A stretch of DNA of 18,176 nucleotides, from assembly GCA_900617975.1 (NCBI GenBank), contig UZAE01000793.1, forward strand, positions 1 to 18,176, read 5' to 3'. The notes under the pieces are model-generated. The model was not told where the DNA came from. It did not search any database and worked only from the letters and a program-made list of their open reading frames with translations. Shown here piece after piece: positions 9,201 through 17,731 of this stretch. Origin of the DNA: Rodentolepis nana. Its lineage: Eukaryota > Platyhelminthes > Cestoda > Cyclophyllidea > Hymenolepididae. The position numbers and the translations under genes are program-made. Within the stretch, counting starts at the first letter, position 1. Each line of letters begins with the position of its first letter.

Positions 9201-12200
9201 TAAATATTCACTCCCGTTATTATACCAGATATTAATTATTTTCATTTTTCTTAACAACTGATAGGAGATCATTTACGTGATTTTAATACAGTATGTAGGT
9301 TTACATTTTTTATATTTCATTTCCAAATGGTTCAGTATTCAAAATTTCAATTTGTGAGCAAAAATTCCGTTTTCTCAGTTATTTTCACGTTTCCTGTTAT
9401 GACACAATGTATTTATTTCAACACTGAGCATCACAGATTGACATCTGATAAATATTTCGATTTGACCAGTTATGAGCTTTGATTGATACTGACCTTATAT
9501 ATATTTATCCCTAAATAGGAAAATATCTTGCAAATTAGATCTATTTGAACATTTAGGATAAAGTCAAAAGTAGATATATTTAACTATAATGTTCCCACTC
9601 AAGATATCTGAAAAATTGCGTTGTTCGTATTTTAATATAATTTAAACATTTCGAAAATTGCTATGAACGATTTAAAACTTTAGTGTTGCAACTACTTTAA
9701 ATAAATAAACACAAAGGCTTAAATATAAATTAACTATTAGAAGAAAGTTCTAAGAGTTTTAAAATGAGGTCTCAGTTTACTGAAGAAAGTAACGAATTAC
9801 TTAAAGCAATAGTTTAAAATTCAAATTTAAAAAATCGTTCTACCTGAAGGCCATATTTTGAGATAATTCTCTCTGAAAACTTGGATTTTACATTGGATGG
9901 AATGCCCCCAATGTAAAGTGGGTCCTTAAAGTCAAAATTTCGAGCCGTATTCACCGAAGGAATTGTGATGTTGTGTTCCTCTTCCTCTTCGAATGCGGAT
10001 TTTATTTTTATTCGCAGATATTCATCCATTTGTCCATTCCTATAAGTTTAGAAAGTAGGTGATAGACTAAATGCCCAGTTTATCTCAATTTTGTACGTCC
10101 AATGATTGACGGGTTAACAGAATTTTTCCCAAATTCCAATTGCATTTGATAAATCAAAGTATAAATTCAGTAAATAATGGATGAAATTATAGTGGTAAAT
10201 AGTTTGAAAAAAAGGAGGATAAGTATCACGAAAGGAAATAATTTCAGTTCAAGTAGTAAAATTGTGCCAACCACTAGAAGGTGCCGCATGTTACAAAGAC
10301 ACGGTCTGAGCTATTTACTGCTCCATGATTTCACACTGCCAACTAGAACACCTTGGTTATGAGAAACCCTTTCCCAGAATCGTTAACTTTCAGAAATTGT
10401 TGAAAATTTCAAATGAGTCGCTAACAGAACAGGGCTTTTATGACATACCTAGAGTACAAAGATGTTCAGTCGAGTGACCACGGGAAATCTAACTAATGAG
10501 ACTTAAAACATTGACAATACGTTAAAAATGACTGCAACCAAATATCTTTTGGAAGCTCAGTTATCTTGAATTTCAGCACATGCTGAAAGATCACAGTAAG
10601 AACAACGTTAACAGTACAAAACTAAATCATTCACAGACATAAAATTTTAAAGTAACAGGATGATCTTCTATTATAAACGTATATCATTTAATTTAATCCA
10701 TAAGATTAATTCTACTTTATGATTACTTTAGCATATTCGGCCAGTGGTATAATTATTATTGCCGTCAAATAAACGAGCATTTTAAAAGGACTAAATAAAA
10801 CCTTACTGAGCTCAAAATATTGACTAACTTGTTTAGCAAACAAACCAATAAATCGAAAAAATTTGAATGTAAGCAACAACTAAATGATTTCAAACTTTTG
10901 ATTTTACCTGGAGATGATAATCCGATGCCATCTACCATCACTGAGGCGACCTTGGCCAATTCTTTGAAATTGCAAAGCTGCACCATGTCCCATGTCAAAG
11001 GAAATGGTTAACTGCGTATTCACAATTTCGATTAAGATAAAATCCCCTCCTCCAGAGTTGAAAAGAACAATTCCATTTTCCTGCTTTGTCTTTATTGCAA
11101 ATGATAACCGAAAGGCTCCGTAAATATTTATCCGGGGCAAACGAAGATAGCATTCCGGAGTTTTCAAGGTTACGGCATATTTGACCTGAATTTCAGAAGG
11201 CAAAGGAAGCCACTTAAGCATTGGAGTTTCAAGTAAGTATTGAGGATCAGTTAGAGGATCAATTCCAGTGAATTTAAAATTGCGAATTTGTCCAACAAAT
11301 GCAGCTCTCCTAGTTGATTTCTCTTGCCCAACATCCACTTCCTGAATTCGCATTAGTATATTTGCTGCATCTAAAGCTGTCAAGGAATGATATCATCGAG
11401 ATTATTAAAACATAATTGATTTTCATTTGTCACAATGCTTTCATGTCATTACGTTATCAAAGACGTAAATTCATAATTAATTTCATTAATAATAGGAAAT
11501 GCTGTTTGATCTTAAAACTTAATGTTTCTTCCCACACTGAGTATGGACTATCCTTCTGAGTATACCCAAGTTAGAACTCGTGAAAATTCTTCATTGACAT
11601 CAAGTTGACGGATATTTTTCGCATCTTTTCGCTTTCTTGGTAATGTGACCATAGCACTCTAAACCTGATCGTTGAGCTTTTCTCTGCAATTTAGTCGCTC
11701 TTACTTTTTACGATTACTGGAGTGCCCAAACAATCGATATTATTGGAGTCCGAACATTTGGGAGTGGCAGTAGGTGATCAAGTTTATTAGATGTGCTTTC
11801 CATGGTTAATAAGTTGAAGCCTATAACTCGATGGTGGATATTGTTAATTTATTCATTTGTAAAATTCTTATTGATACATCCAGTAAAACCCTATGATAAT
11901 AGACAGAGAAGGACAACACTAGGTGCAAATGTGCATTACAGAGCGAGAGGCAACATTAGTTGTAAGAAGAAGCATGCACATTACCCTCATCCTGAAAATC
12001 CTCATTTTCGCCACCCAGATAAACAAATACGGCCATTTCATCTCCATCTTGCCACTGGAGGTTGGAAGTTTCATCTTCTAAAATACCTAGCAAGATAAAC
12101 AAAATAAACTTTTTGCTGCCAAAAATTCCAGAACCCAAAACCATGGGCTAGAAAAATGGAAGTGGAGGGTAGGGTTGCAAAGAAATGAGGGATCATTGTT

Positions 12201-15200
12201 AGACAATAAACAATTTTTAAGTCATCTAATCATGTGAACTACTTTTCAGCCTTGAAAAACAGCTTTGAATAAATTCACTCTATCCTGTGACGATTATCTA
12301 AGTGTGATTCTAACCCAGGCCCCCAGAATTTTTTCTCAAAAAGTCCCGGTCTAAAGAACTATCACTTTCCTTCCACAAGGCCTACATTTTTAAGTCGGCG
12401 TTTTTCATCTTAGTGAAGTCCACTCAATGTGATTGGACCAAGTGTTCAGTGAGTGAAAGACCGCAACGATAAAGACTAAGCTTTCCTATCGAGTATGATG
12501 CATTTCATTATACATTCAGAAACTGCTGTCAGGAGAGAAGTCAAGTGGTTGACATATAATGCAGGAGCACAACTTTACCTGAAATACTGCTGTTAATTTG
12601 TTATGCAAAGGCTTCTATTTACAGTCAGAGCATGGTACTCACTTTCTATTAATTTCCATTATTTGTGCAACAGAAGCGAGTTAACTGAAACCTCTTAAAG
12701 TCAACGCAAATTACTGATATTGAAGGCCCCAATAACATGTCAGACTGATATTTTTTAACAGCATTTTGAGAGCATATTTTAAGTGTCAAAGTAGCTTAAA
12801 GGGTCATTTGAAATGGGCAATATTTTAACTAATGTCCTTTTTGGTTTCTCTGAAAGGAAAAATTTATTTATCAATTACTCATTATTTCGCGTGGATTCTT
12901 ATCTAATTGCTATATGCTCGTATCGTACCTTCATATGCGAATAGTAGGACCAATACGTTCTGCCAACCAAATATTTTCACTAAATTTACTTGCTAGTAAT
13001 TTCATCTTAACAAAATTTCTAAACAGCATTCTCTCTCCTTAGCCATATAATTAGTATAATCGGGAGAATCCAATTTCTCAAGCTACTAAACACCAAACGC
13101 AATTGTAAGGTGTGGGCAAGAGAGAAATTAATTATATGGATTCACGGTTTTATCGACTGTTTGCAATCACAAGTGGGATTAAAACCACTAGTAGATCAAG
13201 TGCCACAAAAAATCAAGGGTGATCTAGCTTTCGTTAAAACCTTTTGTCCAGTAGATGGGTGAGGCAAACTTATGTGAAAAGTGGATATGTGTGAAGTCAA
13301 GTGAAAATATATCCCATGATGAAGATGATTAAAAGATCTGAAAGAATATCAATTTAAAACACTAGAAAACTTGATGATTCCGGTGTTAAGATGAATGGGG
13401 GGGGGGTACTCATTTTCACTGTCTTCCACTTCAACCGGTTAAGCAGACTACCTTAAGGGTTAAAGCTTCCTGTTTATAAATTTTCACATCCATCGTTTTT
13501 TTGGATGATGGCAAACTTTGATTATTTAGAGGATGGTATTATTGTTGATGAATTGCTGGAAATAGGAACCTTCTAGATAGAACTACGGTTTTGCCTCAAA
13601 TGTTCAGATCGATAAATTTCCGCAATTAGTTACGTGCATATGGTGGAAGACAGAAAGCGATATATCAATACAAAATTTAAAATAAATATTTACTCCCCCT
13701 CTAGAAAGAACATTAAAAAGAATATGTGATGGCTAATGAAAGTATCATACAAGTCGTTTTTGAATCGGAGGCAAACTTTATTTACAAATAAGAGGAAGTT
13801 GATTTCTTTCAAATGTCTGTAATTTAAACTTATTATGCTTTAATAAGACACAGAGACGAATGTGCGGTTTGTGCAAGGTGTAAAACATAAAATAACGAGT
13901 TCAATTAAATGTATTTACTGACAGTTAGTGCGCATGTCGACAGTAATTGTGCATACCTTGCAAACCACTCACTTTTTTCGTAGATTGCTGAGTCAAGGCG
14001 GACTCTCAATAGAGATCCAGTTCGCAAGATTTTAAGAGCGTGCCAATTTTCATCGGCATTTTGAAATGGTACTTTGAGCGTCTAAATTTGGGCAGAAAGG
14101 GAAATGATTATTATCTCTACGTCACAACATTTGAGTTTCATTGTGAGCAAACTTTAATGATATCCACCATCTTTGCACATATTCATTTTTCTATTGTCTA
14201 TTAATCAATAGTCTTGCTCATCTTGTGGGTGAACTCATTATTACTTCACTTGGTCAAAATTGTATTTAAGGAATTCAGGTAAAATACAGCAACCTCAATG
14301 ATGGGAACTTGGGGTGCGTGATAGACCTACCTCCACGTGGTGCACCCTGGGCAACGTATACTCATACGGCAAAAAGGTCTGTCAACCGGCAGTTGACTTC
14401 TGACTTCAAACTACCATGACCTGACTCCATGTCATATTCGATCATTTTACACGGTACTCACCTCACTTTTTTTCTACCTTTGTGTCTGTCTCAACTTCAT
14501 CTTTGAAACGCCCTTTTGTTCCCCCCCCCTCTCGACTTTTATCACTTTGATGTTCTTCTCCTCTGTGAAGCTTGAAGTCAGCTAAAAGGGCTAATGATAA
14601 CTATCAAAACGCCCGCCATTTGAAATAAATAAATGAATAAATGATGGGAACTTTCTGCCTGTTTTCTCTCTGATGTTCTTTGGCCTTAAAAAAATGCTCT
14701 TCTGAGCTTGAAAATACAATTCCCTTATCCTTCATTTAATTACGAATATTTAATTGGAATTTCAACTTACATAAAATCCAAGATCCTTTTTAATATAAAA
14801 AGAGTCAAAATTTTGCATATTTTTTATGAAAATTTATGCACTTATTAAGCATGACATAGAAATATTTTACCGATTTACGGCATTATAATAACATTGCAAT
14901 TCAATTGAATCAGCCATTGATATTTTTTAAATTTTGTTCCGTCATTGCTGCAAAAATCCTCCTTTTTTAAAGCCAATCGTGAAAAAAGAAACTTCAGTGA
15001 ACTGCCTAATCTTCATTTCTCATTATTCTAAATTTAATTAAAATTTCATTTGAATGTCCATGATTTGAGTATTTAAAGGAATATTCAACGGTGTCACTGA
15101 ATAGAATATATGTTTTATCTATTTAAAGTAGTAAAAAGAAAATGCTTTTACTCAAATTCCAACGATCAACTTTTTCCCTTTCTTTAAAATCGAGTAAGAA

Positions 15201-17153
15201 TCCAAATTTTCGCTGTTTAACCACGCCAAATATACTTTGTCTATTTAGAAACTCAACATGTCTCACTTCACCTTATTGACTAAAAAGCCAGAAATTCAAG
15301 ACTGATCTCCAGGATCAACATTTTTTCAAGCGATTTATTGGATACAAAGTTGGACTGTTTACCAAATTCTACGCGCAAATTCAGGCATAAGTTGACGCAA
15401 AATAACTGTTGTTAACTGTGCTGAATAGGAACGTAACATTGACAATCCATCATTTCACAAGAAGTCAAAGAAACTAAAAAGTGTGCAATAGCCAATCTAA
15501 AAACCCAAACTTAATTAAAGGGAACAAATTTCTTCTTGCTCAAAAAAGAATGTTATTGGCATGGTAAGTAACAGAAATATGAACGTAAACGTTAGCTGTA
15601 ATATTTACTATTTGTAAAATGTCAGAGGTGCAAGTTATCCTATTCCTTAGTCATTAAATATTTAGAAATTTTATGTAGACAGTTTGCTCTAAACTGTGAC
15701 ATTTTTAAATAGAAATATAATCGTTATGAATCTTTACGAAAATAATAATTTTAAAGAAATCATTAAACTTAAAATATTTACTATCGTATACAATTAAATA
15801 GCAACAAATTTAAGCAAAAAATATAAGTTTAACGGATAGTTGAACACCAAAGAGTGCTTTTTTATATGTGAAAACCCAATAAATTGATCATTTGTCAATA
15901 GGAAAATTCAAAATCTCACCTATCGGCTTTAATTTCACTCAGAAATTAGAAATTGGCATAAAATAGAATGATACAAAAATGGAAAGAAGTTAATTAATCT
16001 AGTTTTTAATAAACAATGAAAACTTATTCTTAAAACTTTTACATAGAAATATGATAACGCTAATTTTAACTAGAGTTGGCGGTTTGAGTTTCTTTTAATC
16101 TTTCACATATAACACCATATCCTATTTTTCCATGTAGATTACTTTCTGGCTGACATGTAAGGTCTTCTTCTTCACTTAGTCCTCCAGTAAATATAATAAT
16201 TTTACATTTATATTTGATTGAGATAAATAAATTCTTTTACCCATTTAAAGAGAATGTGTAAAGATATTCAAATTGAAAAATAACTTTTTAATTGCAATAT
16301 TCACGGTATTTATTTTATGTTCGGCCTAAAATTCCATGGTTTTATAATAAATCATATTAACAATATTCATTTGTAAATTTCATATTGTCTTTAAAATTTC
16401 TTTTCTCAATAATTATCATGCTTTGGTTACCTAATTAAAATTTTTTCAAACTATTATCTCGTACTGAATTTTTTCGCAAGAACTGTCATTGGCTCGAACA
16501 GTTCTTTTTAATTAAGGAACGGAATTTTATCTAATAGCAATGATTAAACGCTAATGAATGTTGATAAACGGGAATTCTATTGATTAATTAGGACGCGATT
16601 AGTTGAGTTAAATAGTAATGAAAATCCAAAGAAAACTTTAAAATTCATTTGGGATTAGGACTTGCATCCATTGGAATTCGCCAACATATAACATATTACT
16701 CTCCAGACAGTATTACACTTATAGACATTAGTGCCCACTGGTCTCATTTTTTCACTTAAATAACAATAACAATAATGTTGGCACTATGTTTTAACATATC
16801 AATACAGGCATATTAAAATATTTAATACAAGATTTTTAGATAAAAGAAGAGTTCTAAGGAGCTATTTTTTATTGTCTTTTGCCAGATCGTTTAACTTACA
16901 TTAATTTCGCCACTCAGATTTATATCAACAACTAGTAGATCTTCGGTGAGATAGACGCACATTCCGTCGGGATGAATAAGTCCAAAGGTGTGACTTCTCG
17001 GTGAGTAGATACTCTGTGAGTAGGTGGACAGGAGGGTCGTGTTGCGCATTTTTGTCCTGAAAGCAAATTGAATTTCTATCGATTCCAGTTGGTGCCCAAG
17101 AGGATATCGCATTCGCAGTTGCCGTTTAGCGTTGAAGTCCAGAATACTTGCAG
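2803..17153 (-). CDS. NRXN: Neurexin (alpha-type), 3' half of gene, ten exons
   Basis: Neurexins are presynaptic single-pass receptors whose LNS (laminin G-like) domains bind neuroligins and other postsynaptic partners. Joining the exons 17153-16900, 14081-13973, 12086-11985, 11376-10908, 10039-9844, 9044-8768, 7701-7321, 4092-3994, 3921-3846 and 3232-2803 gives an open frame of 2393 bases with compatible phases at every junction. The domain order LNS4-LNS5-EGF-LNS6-stalk-TM-tail is that of the C-terminal half of alpha-neurexin. Key matches to the remembered vertebrate protein are NSGGGDFILIEIV (LNS5), DPLYIGGIP, the EGF motif CLNGGVC...TTFTGSRC, LNDGNYHRIRVFRHG (LNS6) and FNNQKSIWLG. Potential N-glycosylation sequons include NTT, NLS, NIT, two NRT and NAT. 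The first exon enters with two bases completing a codon, so at least one further upstream exon lies beyond 18176. Caspr/neurexin-IV was considered, but the LNS5-EGF-LNS6 series fits neurexin better. All exon limits are inferred from splice consensus and phase, not transcripts. Confidence 0.93.
3233..3845 (-). other. Neurexin intron before the transmembrane exon (possible GC-AG intron)
   Basis: 613 bases with a strong pyrimidine tract and CTGCAG acceptor but a GC donor (TACTAG|GCATCC) if the phase logic is right. No additional exon that would rescue a GT donor was recognised inside it. Confidence 0.45.
3846..3921 (-). CDS. NRXN: Neurexin exon: final strand of LNS6 (short exon, 3' end uncertain)
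   Basis: After the acceptor ACCTTTCCTAAG, two bases complete a Gly codon and the frame reads VFYNGLLLCELAAGLSQRE, matching the last LNS6 strand and helix of vertebrates (LYYNGLKVLNMAAEN). The start is well supported by phase and homology. The 3' end is not: no standard GT donor keeps the frame into the transmembrane exon. A GC donor (ACTAG|GCATCC) at 3845 gives phase 2, fits the A-starting exon at 3232, and would yield DVHVT-R-LPSSD. The nearest GT (GAT|GTACAT, intron from 3859) leaves phase 0 and would need an extra unseen exon. Without splicing, the frame runs about 17 more codons to a stop near 3780. Confidence 0.78.
3994..4092 (-). CDS. NRXN: Neurexin exon: LNS6 segment after splice site 4
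   Basis: This exon has 99 bp and 32 complete codons. Starting after TCCCCATTGAAG in phase 1, it reads IQGEQFNNQKSIWLGHSP and then NPFLGILS, aligned with vertebrate LTIFNSQATIIIGG...PFQGQLSG. The Asn of FNNQ occupies the place of a calcium-ligand Asn of vertebrate LNS6. The acceptor has a poor pyrimidine tract, as is common beside regulated exons. Another AG six bases further in (ATTCAG) would break the phase from 7321. The donor is good (TTTCAG|GTATGT) and opens an intron of only 72 bp. The insert TGNAT between the last two LNS6 strands adds a sequon. Confidence 0.88.
4093..7320 (-). other. Neurexin intron at the splice-site-4 position
   Basis: A 3228-base phase 1 intron separating the LNS6 exons exactly where vertebrates insert the alternatively spliced 30-residue segment. 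It contains the decayed coding-like block at 4923-5910. I found no convincing symmetric phase 1-1 exon for a splice-site-4 insert. A short open piece at about 6859-6890 (SSIDGLLINAK before GTAACT) has good-looking splice sites but the wrong phase. Confidence 0.7.
4923..5910 (-). pseudogene. Decayed coding-like block of unknown origin inside the splice-site-4 intron
   Basis: Several minus-strand frames over about 1 kb look like real protein but are broken by stops and shifts. They run in order: about 5910-5780 (INEFAPIIKDCLDRCLLMKL), 5778-5566 (ELRPLWFMFRFFIDANTFPE), about 5580-5448 (EPERCEFLIINTHRC), 5470-5119 (VIDNMISELKDTVMIS, one stop, then GNVLLNNGLDLRTQEFLLKS) and 5174-4923 (IPEMWAFVKQCILLTLFDFT). 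The composition, leucine-rich with amphipathic helices, suggests a helical-repeat protein. I do not recognise the family. Lack of visible introns and the multiple lesions fit a processed pseudogene or an old mobile-element ORF. A less clear extension on the same strand may reach about 6230. Confidence 0.4.
7321..7701 (-). CDS. NRXN: Neurexin exon: first two-thirds of LNS6
   Basis: This exon has 381 bp and 126 complete codons, with acceptor TTTTCATTTTAG and donor TCTGAAG|GTAATG in phase 1. LNS6 is the domain shared by alpha- and beta-neurexins; in vertebrates it binds neuroligins, LRRTMs and cerebellins in a calcium- and splice-dependent way. Visible matches are GTSIKFG, TNRDEIALGLQ, NADFLHIYLNDG, LDFNLGGG, LLNDGNYHRIRVFRHG and LLEVDNLITKHISEG. 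The Asp of NADFLH (residue 64 of the exon) sits where vertebrate LNS6 has a calcium-ligand Asp (GDYLEL). The exon ends just after the strand corresponding to vertebrate ...RYPAG, the boundary of splice site 4. Its last third overlaps an antisense open frame that I take as a shadow. Confidence 0.94.
7702..8767 (-). other. Neurexin intron, EGF-C to LNS6
   Basis: 1066 A+T-rich bases between a strong GTAAGT donor and a TTTTAG acceptor. Nothing else was recognised. Confidence 0.8.
8768..9044 (-). CDS. NRXN: Neurexin exon: end of LNS5 and EGF-C repeat
   Basis: This exon has 277 bp and 92 complete codons, with acceptor AAAAACAG and strong donor CTGG|GTAAGT in phase 1. The peptide starts GCVGGLEINNRTELD, the closing strand of LNS5. 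It passes the cysteine pair FCKSQVVQGC, which matches the vertebrate LFCNGQIERGC, and then forms a six-cysteine EGF repeat: ICAEH, PYCLNGGVC, RCAC, TTFTGSRC. The spacing agrees with EGF-C of alpha-neurexin (SNQGVC...CDCSMTSFSGPLC). Two NRT sequons precede the EGF repeat. This exon and the next identify the gene as neurexin rather than a generic LamG protein. Confidence 0.94.
9045..9843 (-). other. Neurexin intron within LNS5 (3' one)
   Basis: 799 very A+T-rich bases in phase 0, splitting the conserved Q|GC of LNS5. No other feature was recognised. Confidence 0.8.
9844..10039 (-). CDS. NRXN: Neurexin exon: last third of LNS5
   Basis: This exon has 196 bp and 65 complete codons. One base after the acceptor AAACTTATAG completes an Arg codon with the previous exon, giving the junction IIIS-R-NGQMDEYLRI. 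The peptide carries an acidic run FEEEEEHNITI with a sequon, then NFDFKDPLYIGGIPSN, the LNS signature matching vertebrate NLDLKSDLYIGGV, and finishes SKYGLQ. The next exon continues with GCVGGLE, reproducing the conserved GFQGC motif across the intron. The donor is CTTCAG|GTAGAA in phase 0. The acidic loop is longer than in vertebrates. Confidence 0.92.
10040..10907 (-). other. Neurexin intron within LNS5 (5' one)
   Basis: 868 bases in phase 2. A 61-codon plus-strand frame at 10177-10362 shows no recognisable domain and is not supported as a gene. Confidence 0.8.
10908..11376 (-). CDS. NRXN: Neurexin exon: end of LNS4 and first two-thirds of LNS5
   Basis: The exon has 469 bp with 155 complete codons, acceptor TTCCTTGACAG and donor TCCAG|GTAAAA. 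It begins with the closing strands of LNS4 (ALDAANILMRIQEV, then AAFVGQIRNFKFTGID, equivalent to the vertebrate SNFIGHLQSLTFNG region). It then runs through a linker into LNS5: AVTLKTPECYLRLPR, GAFRLSFAIKTKQENGIVLF, NSGGGDFILIEIV, LTISFDMGHGA and LSDGRWHRIIIS. These align strand by strand with vertebrate LNS5 (TFKTKSSYVAL, NSGDGNDFIVVELV, NDNQWHNVMISR). The two cysteines present in the vertebrate LNS4-LNS5 linker are missing here. It leaves phase 2, completed by the first base of 10039-9844. Confidence 0.93.
11377..11984 (-). other. Neurexin intron between the candidate cassette and the LNS4/LNS5 exon
   Basis: 608 bases in phase 1. The part around 11540-11760 is less A+T-rich and could be an old repeat, but no family or frame was recognised. 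Confidence 0.65.
11985..12086 (-). CDS. NRXN: Probable neurexin exon, candidate 34-residue cassette in LNS4
   Basis: This is a 102-bp open segment with a pyrimidine-rich acceptor (GTTTATCTTGCTAG) and a plausible donor (GATGAGG|GTAATG). It is symmetric: two bases at the start, one at the end, total divisible by three. It can therefore be included or skipped without changing the frame between 13973-14081 and 10908-11376. It encodes an acidic stretch containing QDGDEMAVFVYLGGENEDF. No obvious counterpart exists in the vertebrate neurexin I recall, where the flanking exons align almost directly to each other (IYEK then LDAANILMRIQEV). It could be a regulated cassette, a constitutive lineage-specific insertion, or a chance open segment between good splice sites. 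The next acceptor choice, four codons in (TTTTAG), would also keep the frame. Confidence 0.6.
12087..13972 (-). other. Neurexin intron between the short LNS4 exon and the candidate cassette
   Basis: 1886 bases in phase 1. It contains a G10 run (13397-13406) and an inverted repeat CCATATAATTA (13043-13053) / TAATTATATGG (13129-13139) spaced by about 75 bases, which may be chance. No exon was recognised. Confidence 0.65.
13973..14081 (-). CDS. NRXN: Neurexin exon: middle of LNS4 (short exon)
   Basis: This 109-bp exon was found by looking for the missing D/N-x-x-W-H strand of LNS4. It begins after the acceptor CCCAAATTTAG in phase 0, matching the phase 0 end of the 16900-17153 exon. It encodes 36 residues from TLKVPF to IYEK. 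The core NADENWHALKILRTGSLLR aligns with the vertebrate LNS4 segment built around NDNEWH, and RVRLDS with its following strand that ends in an acidic residue. It ends at the good donor GAAAAAA|GTGAGT in phase 1. Both 12086-11985 and 11376-10908 begin with two bases, so either can follow it. It contains no in-frame stop. The flanking introns are 2.8 kb and 1.9 kb. Confidence 0.87.
14082..16899 (-). other. Neurexin intron within LNS4, carrying repeat copy B
   Basis: 2818 bases in phase 0. Apart from the SINE-like insertion, the stretch 14654-16899 is extremely A+T-rich with no supported exon or repeat. Confidence 0.75.
14311..14639 (+). mobile_element. SINE-like dispersed repeat, copy B, with perfect target-site duplication
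   Basis: This copy is flanked by the exact 14-base direct repeat AATGATGGGAACTT at 14297-14310 and 14640-14653. The body begins GGGGTGCGTGATAGACC, contains CACGTGGTGCACCCTGGGCA, a pyrimidine-rich middle with a C8 run, and CTGTGAAGCTTGAAGTCAGC. It ends CGCCCGCCATTTGAAATAAATAAATGAATAA. The intact duplication defines both ends and shows a more recent insertion than copy A. It lies in the neurexin intron between the first two LNS4 exons, antisense to the gene. It is about 330 bases and non-coding, so it is SINE-like or the 3' end of a LINE; I see no convincing tRNA-type A and B boxes. Confidence 0.88.
16900..17153 (-). CDS. NRXN: Neurexin exon: first part of LNS4
   Basis: The exon encodes 84 complete residues after two bases that finish a split codon. 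It starts after the acceptor TTTTTGCATAG and ends at the strong donor GTAAGT (AAT|GTAAGT), leaving phase 0. The peptide opens with ASILDF, the counterpart of the short link between EGF-B and LNS4 in vertebrate neurexins. It continues through LNS beta strands (IEIQFAFRTK, NTTLLSTYS, DLLVVDINLSGEIN). The segment between LLSTYS and the DGMCVYL strand is slightly longer than in vertebrates. Two sequons (NTT, NLS) fit an extracellular domain. The exon end falls close to vertebrate splice site 3. EGF-B and LNS3 should be encoded upstream, beyond the mariner insertion and off the right edge. Confidence 0.88.
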
Positions 17154-17548
17154 CTATGCAAAAAGAAAAGATAAGACCACTCTCGTCAAAACTTATTTGC
17201 CATTGTCTAATGAAAGTCATGAAGTCACAAATTTTGTCTTGTCGAAGTATTTAAGCTCATTAATTAACGTATTATTTCTTTTGCATATTAAATTGCATCT
17301 TACATTACATTTTTTTATGAAATAACTTTAGGAAATACGAAAAGCGAATAAATGATTTGATTTCCATATCAATTTGGACTTTCAAGTTTTTTTAACCTAG
17401 TTTATTTCTTAGTGAGTGAATTTCTTATTGTGTCGTTCCATGTTCTCGTTGTATTCCAACCTATTTATTGGCTGTGGAGTCCGACTTACTGGGAAGACTT
17501 CATTTCGGATTCAGTCTAATTTTTACATGATTAAATTAAGTTTGAATT
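17154..17548 (-). other. Neurexin intron 5' of the LNS4 exon, up to the mariner
   Basis: The 3' end of a phase 1 intron that continues off the right edge and is interrupted by the mariner. No other element was recognised; the plus-strand frame here is low complexity. Confidence 0.75.
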
Positions 17549-17550
17549 TA

Positions 17551-17582
17551 TTGGGTGGGCAACTAAGTCATTGCCGTTTTTG
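17551..17582 (+). repeat. Mariner 5' terminal inverted repeat
   Basis: The run TTGGGTGGGCAACTAAGTCA continues into ATTGCCGTTTTTG. The form, pairing of GGCAACTAAGT with a T-rich inner end, is typical of mariner terminal repeats of about 28-32 bases. The partner repeat is outside the window, so the inner limit is approximate. Confidence 0.8.
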
Positions 17583-17731
17583 TTGACAGATTCACTCTAT
17601 AATTTCTTTTGTTTTGTTAACGTGGCCAGAGCATCTAACCTATATTTTTTCTTACTGTATAGGCTTCTAGGTTAATTAGTAAAAAATGTTTTTGTTTAGT
17701 TCTTTAGTTTTGTTTTTATCCCAATTTAAAA

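Noticed and set aside
10177..10362. 61-residue plus-strand open frame
   Set aside because: Short, intronic, basic and serine-rich by composition, without any motif or splice evidence.
11540..11760. Possible old retroelement coding fragment on the minus strand (CYGHITKKAKR)
   Set aside because: The motif is vaguely like a LINE ORF end, but the frame is full of stops and too short to support.
11793..12098. 101-residue plus-strand open frame
   Set aside because: A shadow over the candidate cassette exon and adjoining intron; no domain or start context.
13043..13139. Inverted repeat CCATATAATTA as ends of a miniature transposon
   Set aside because: Only 11 bases pair, without a flanking target duplication; easily chance in A+T-rich DNA.
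2803..17153. Identity as a Caspr/neurexin-IV gene
   Set aside because: The initial impression from the LamG, EGF and TM content gave way to strand-by-strand agreement with LNS4-LNS5-EGF-C-LNS6 of alpha-neurexin; no fibrinogen-like or discoidin segment is seen.
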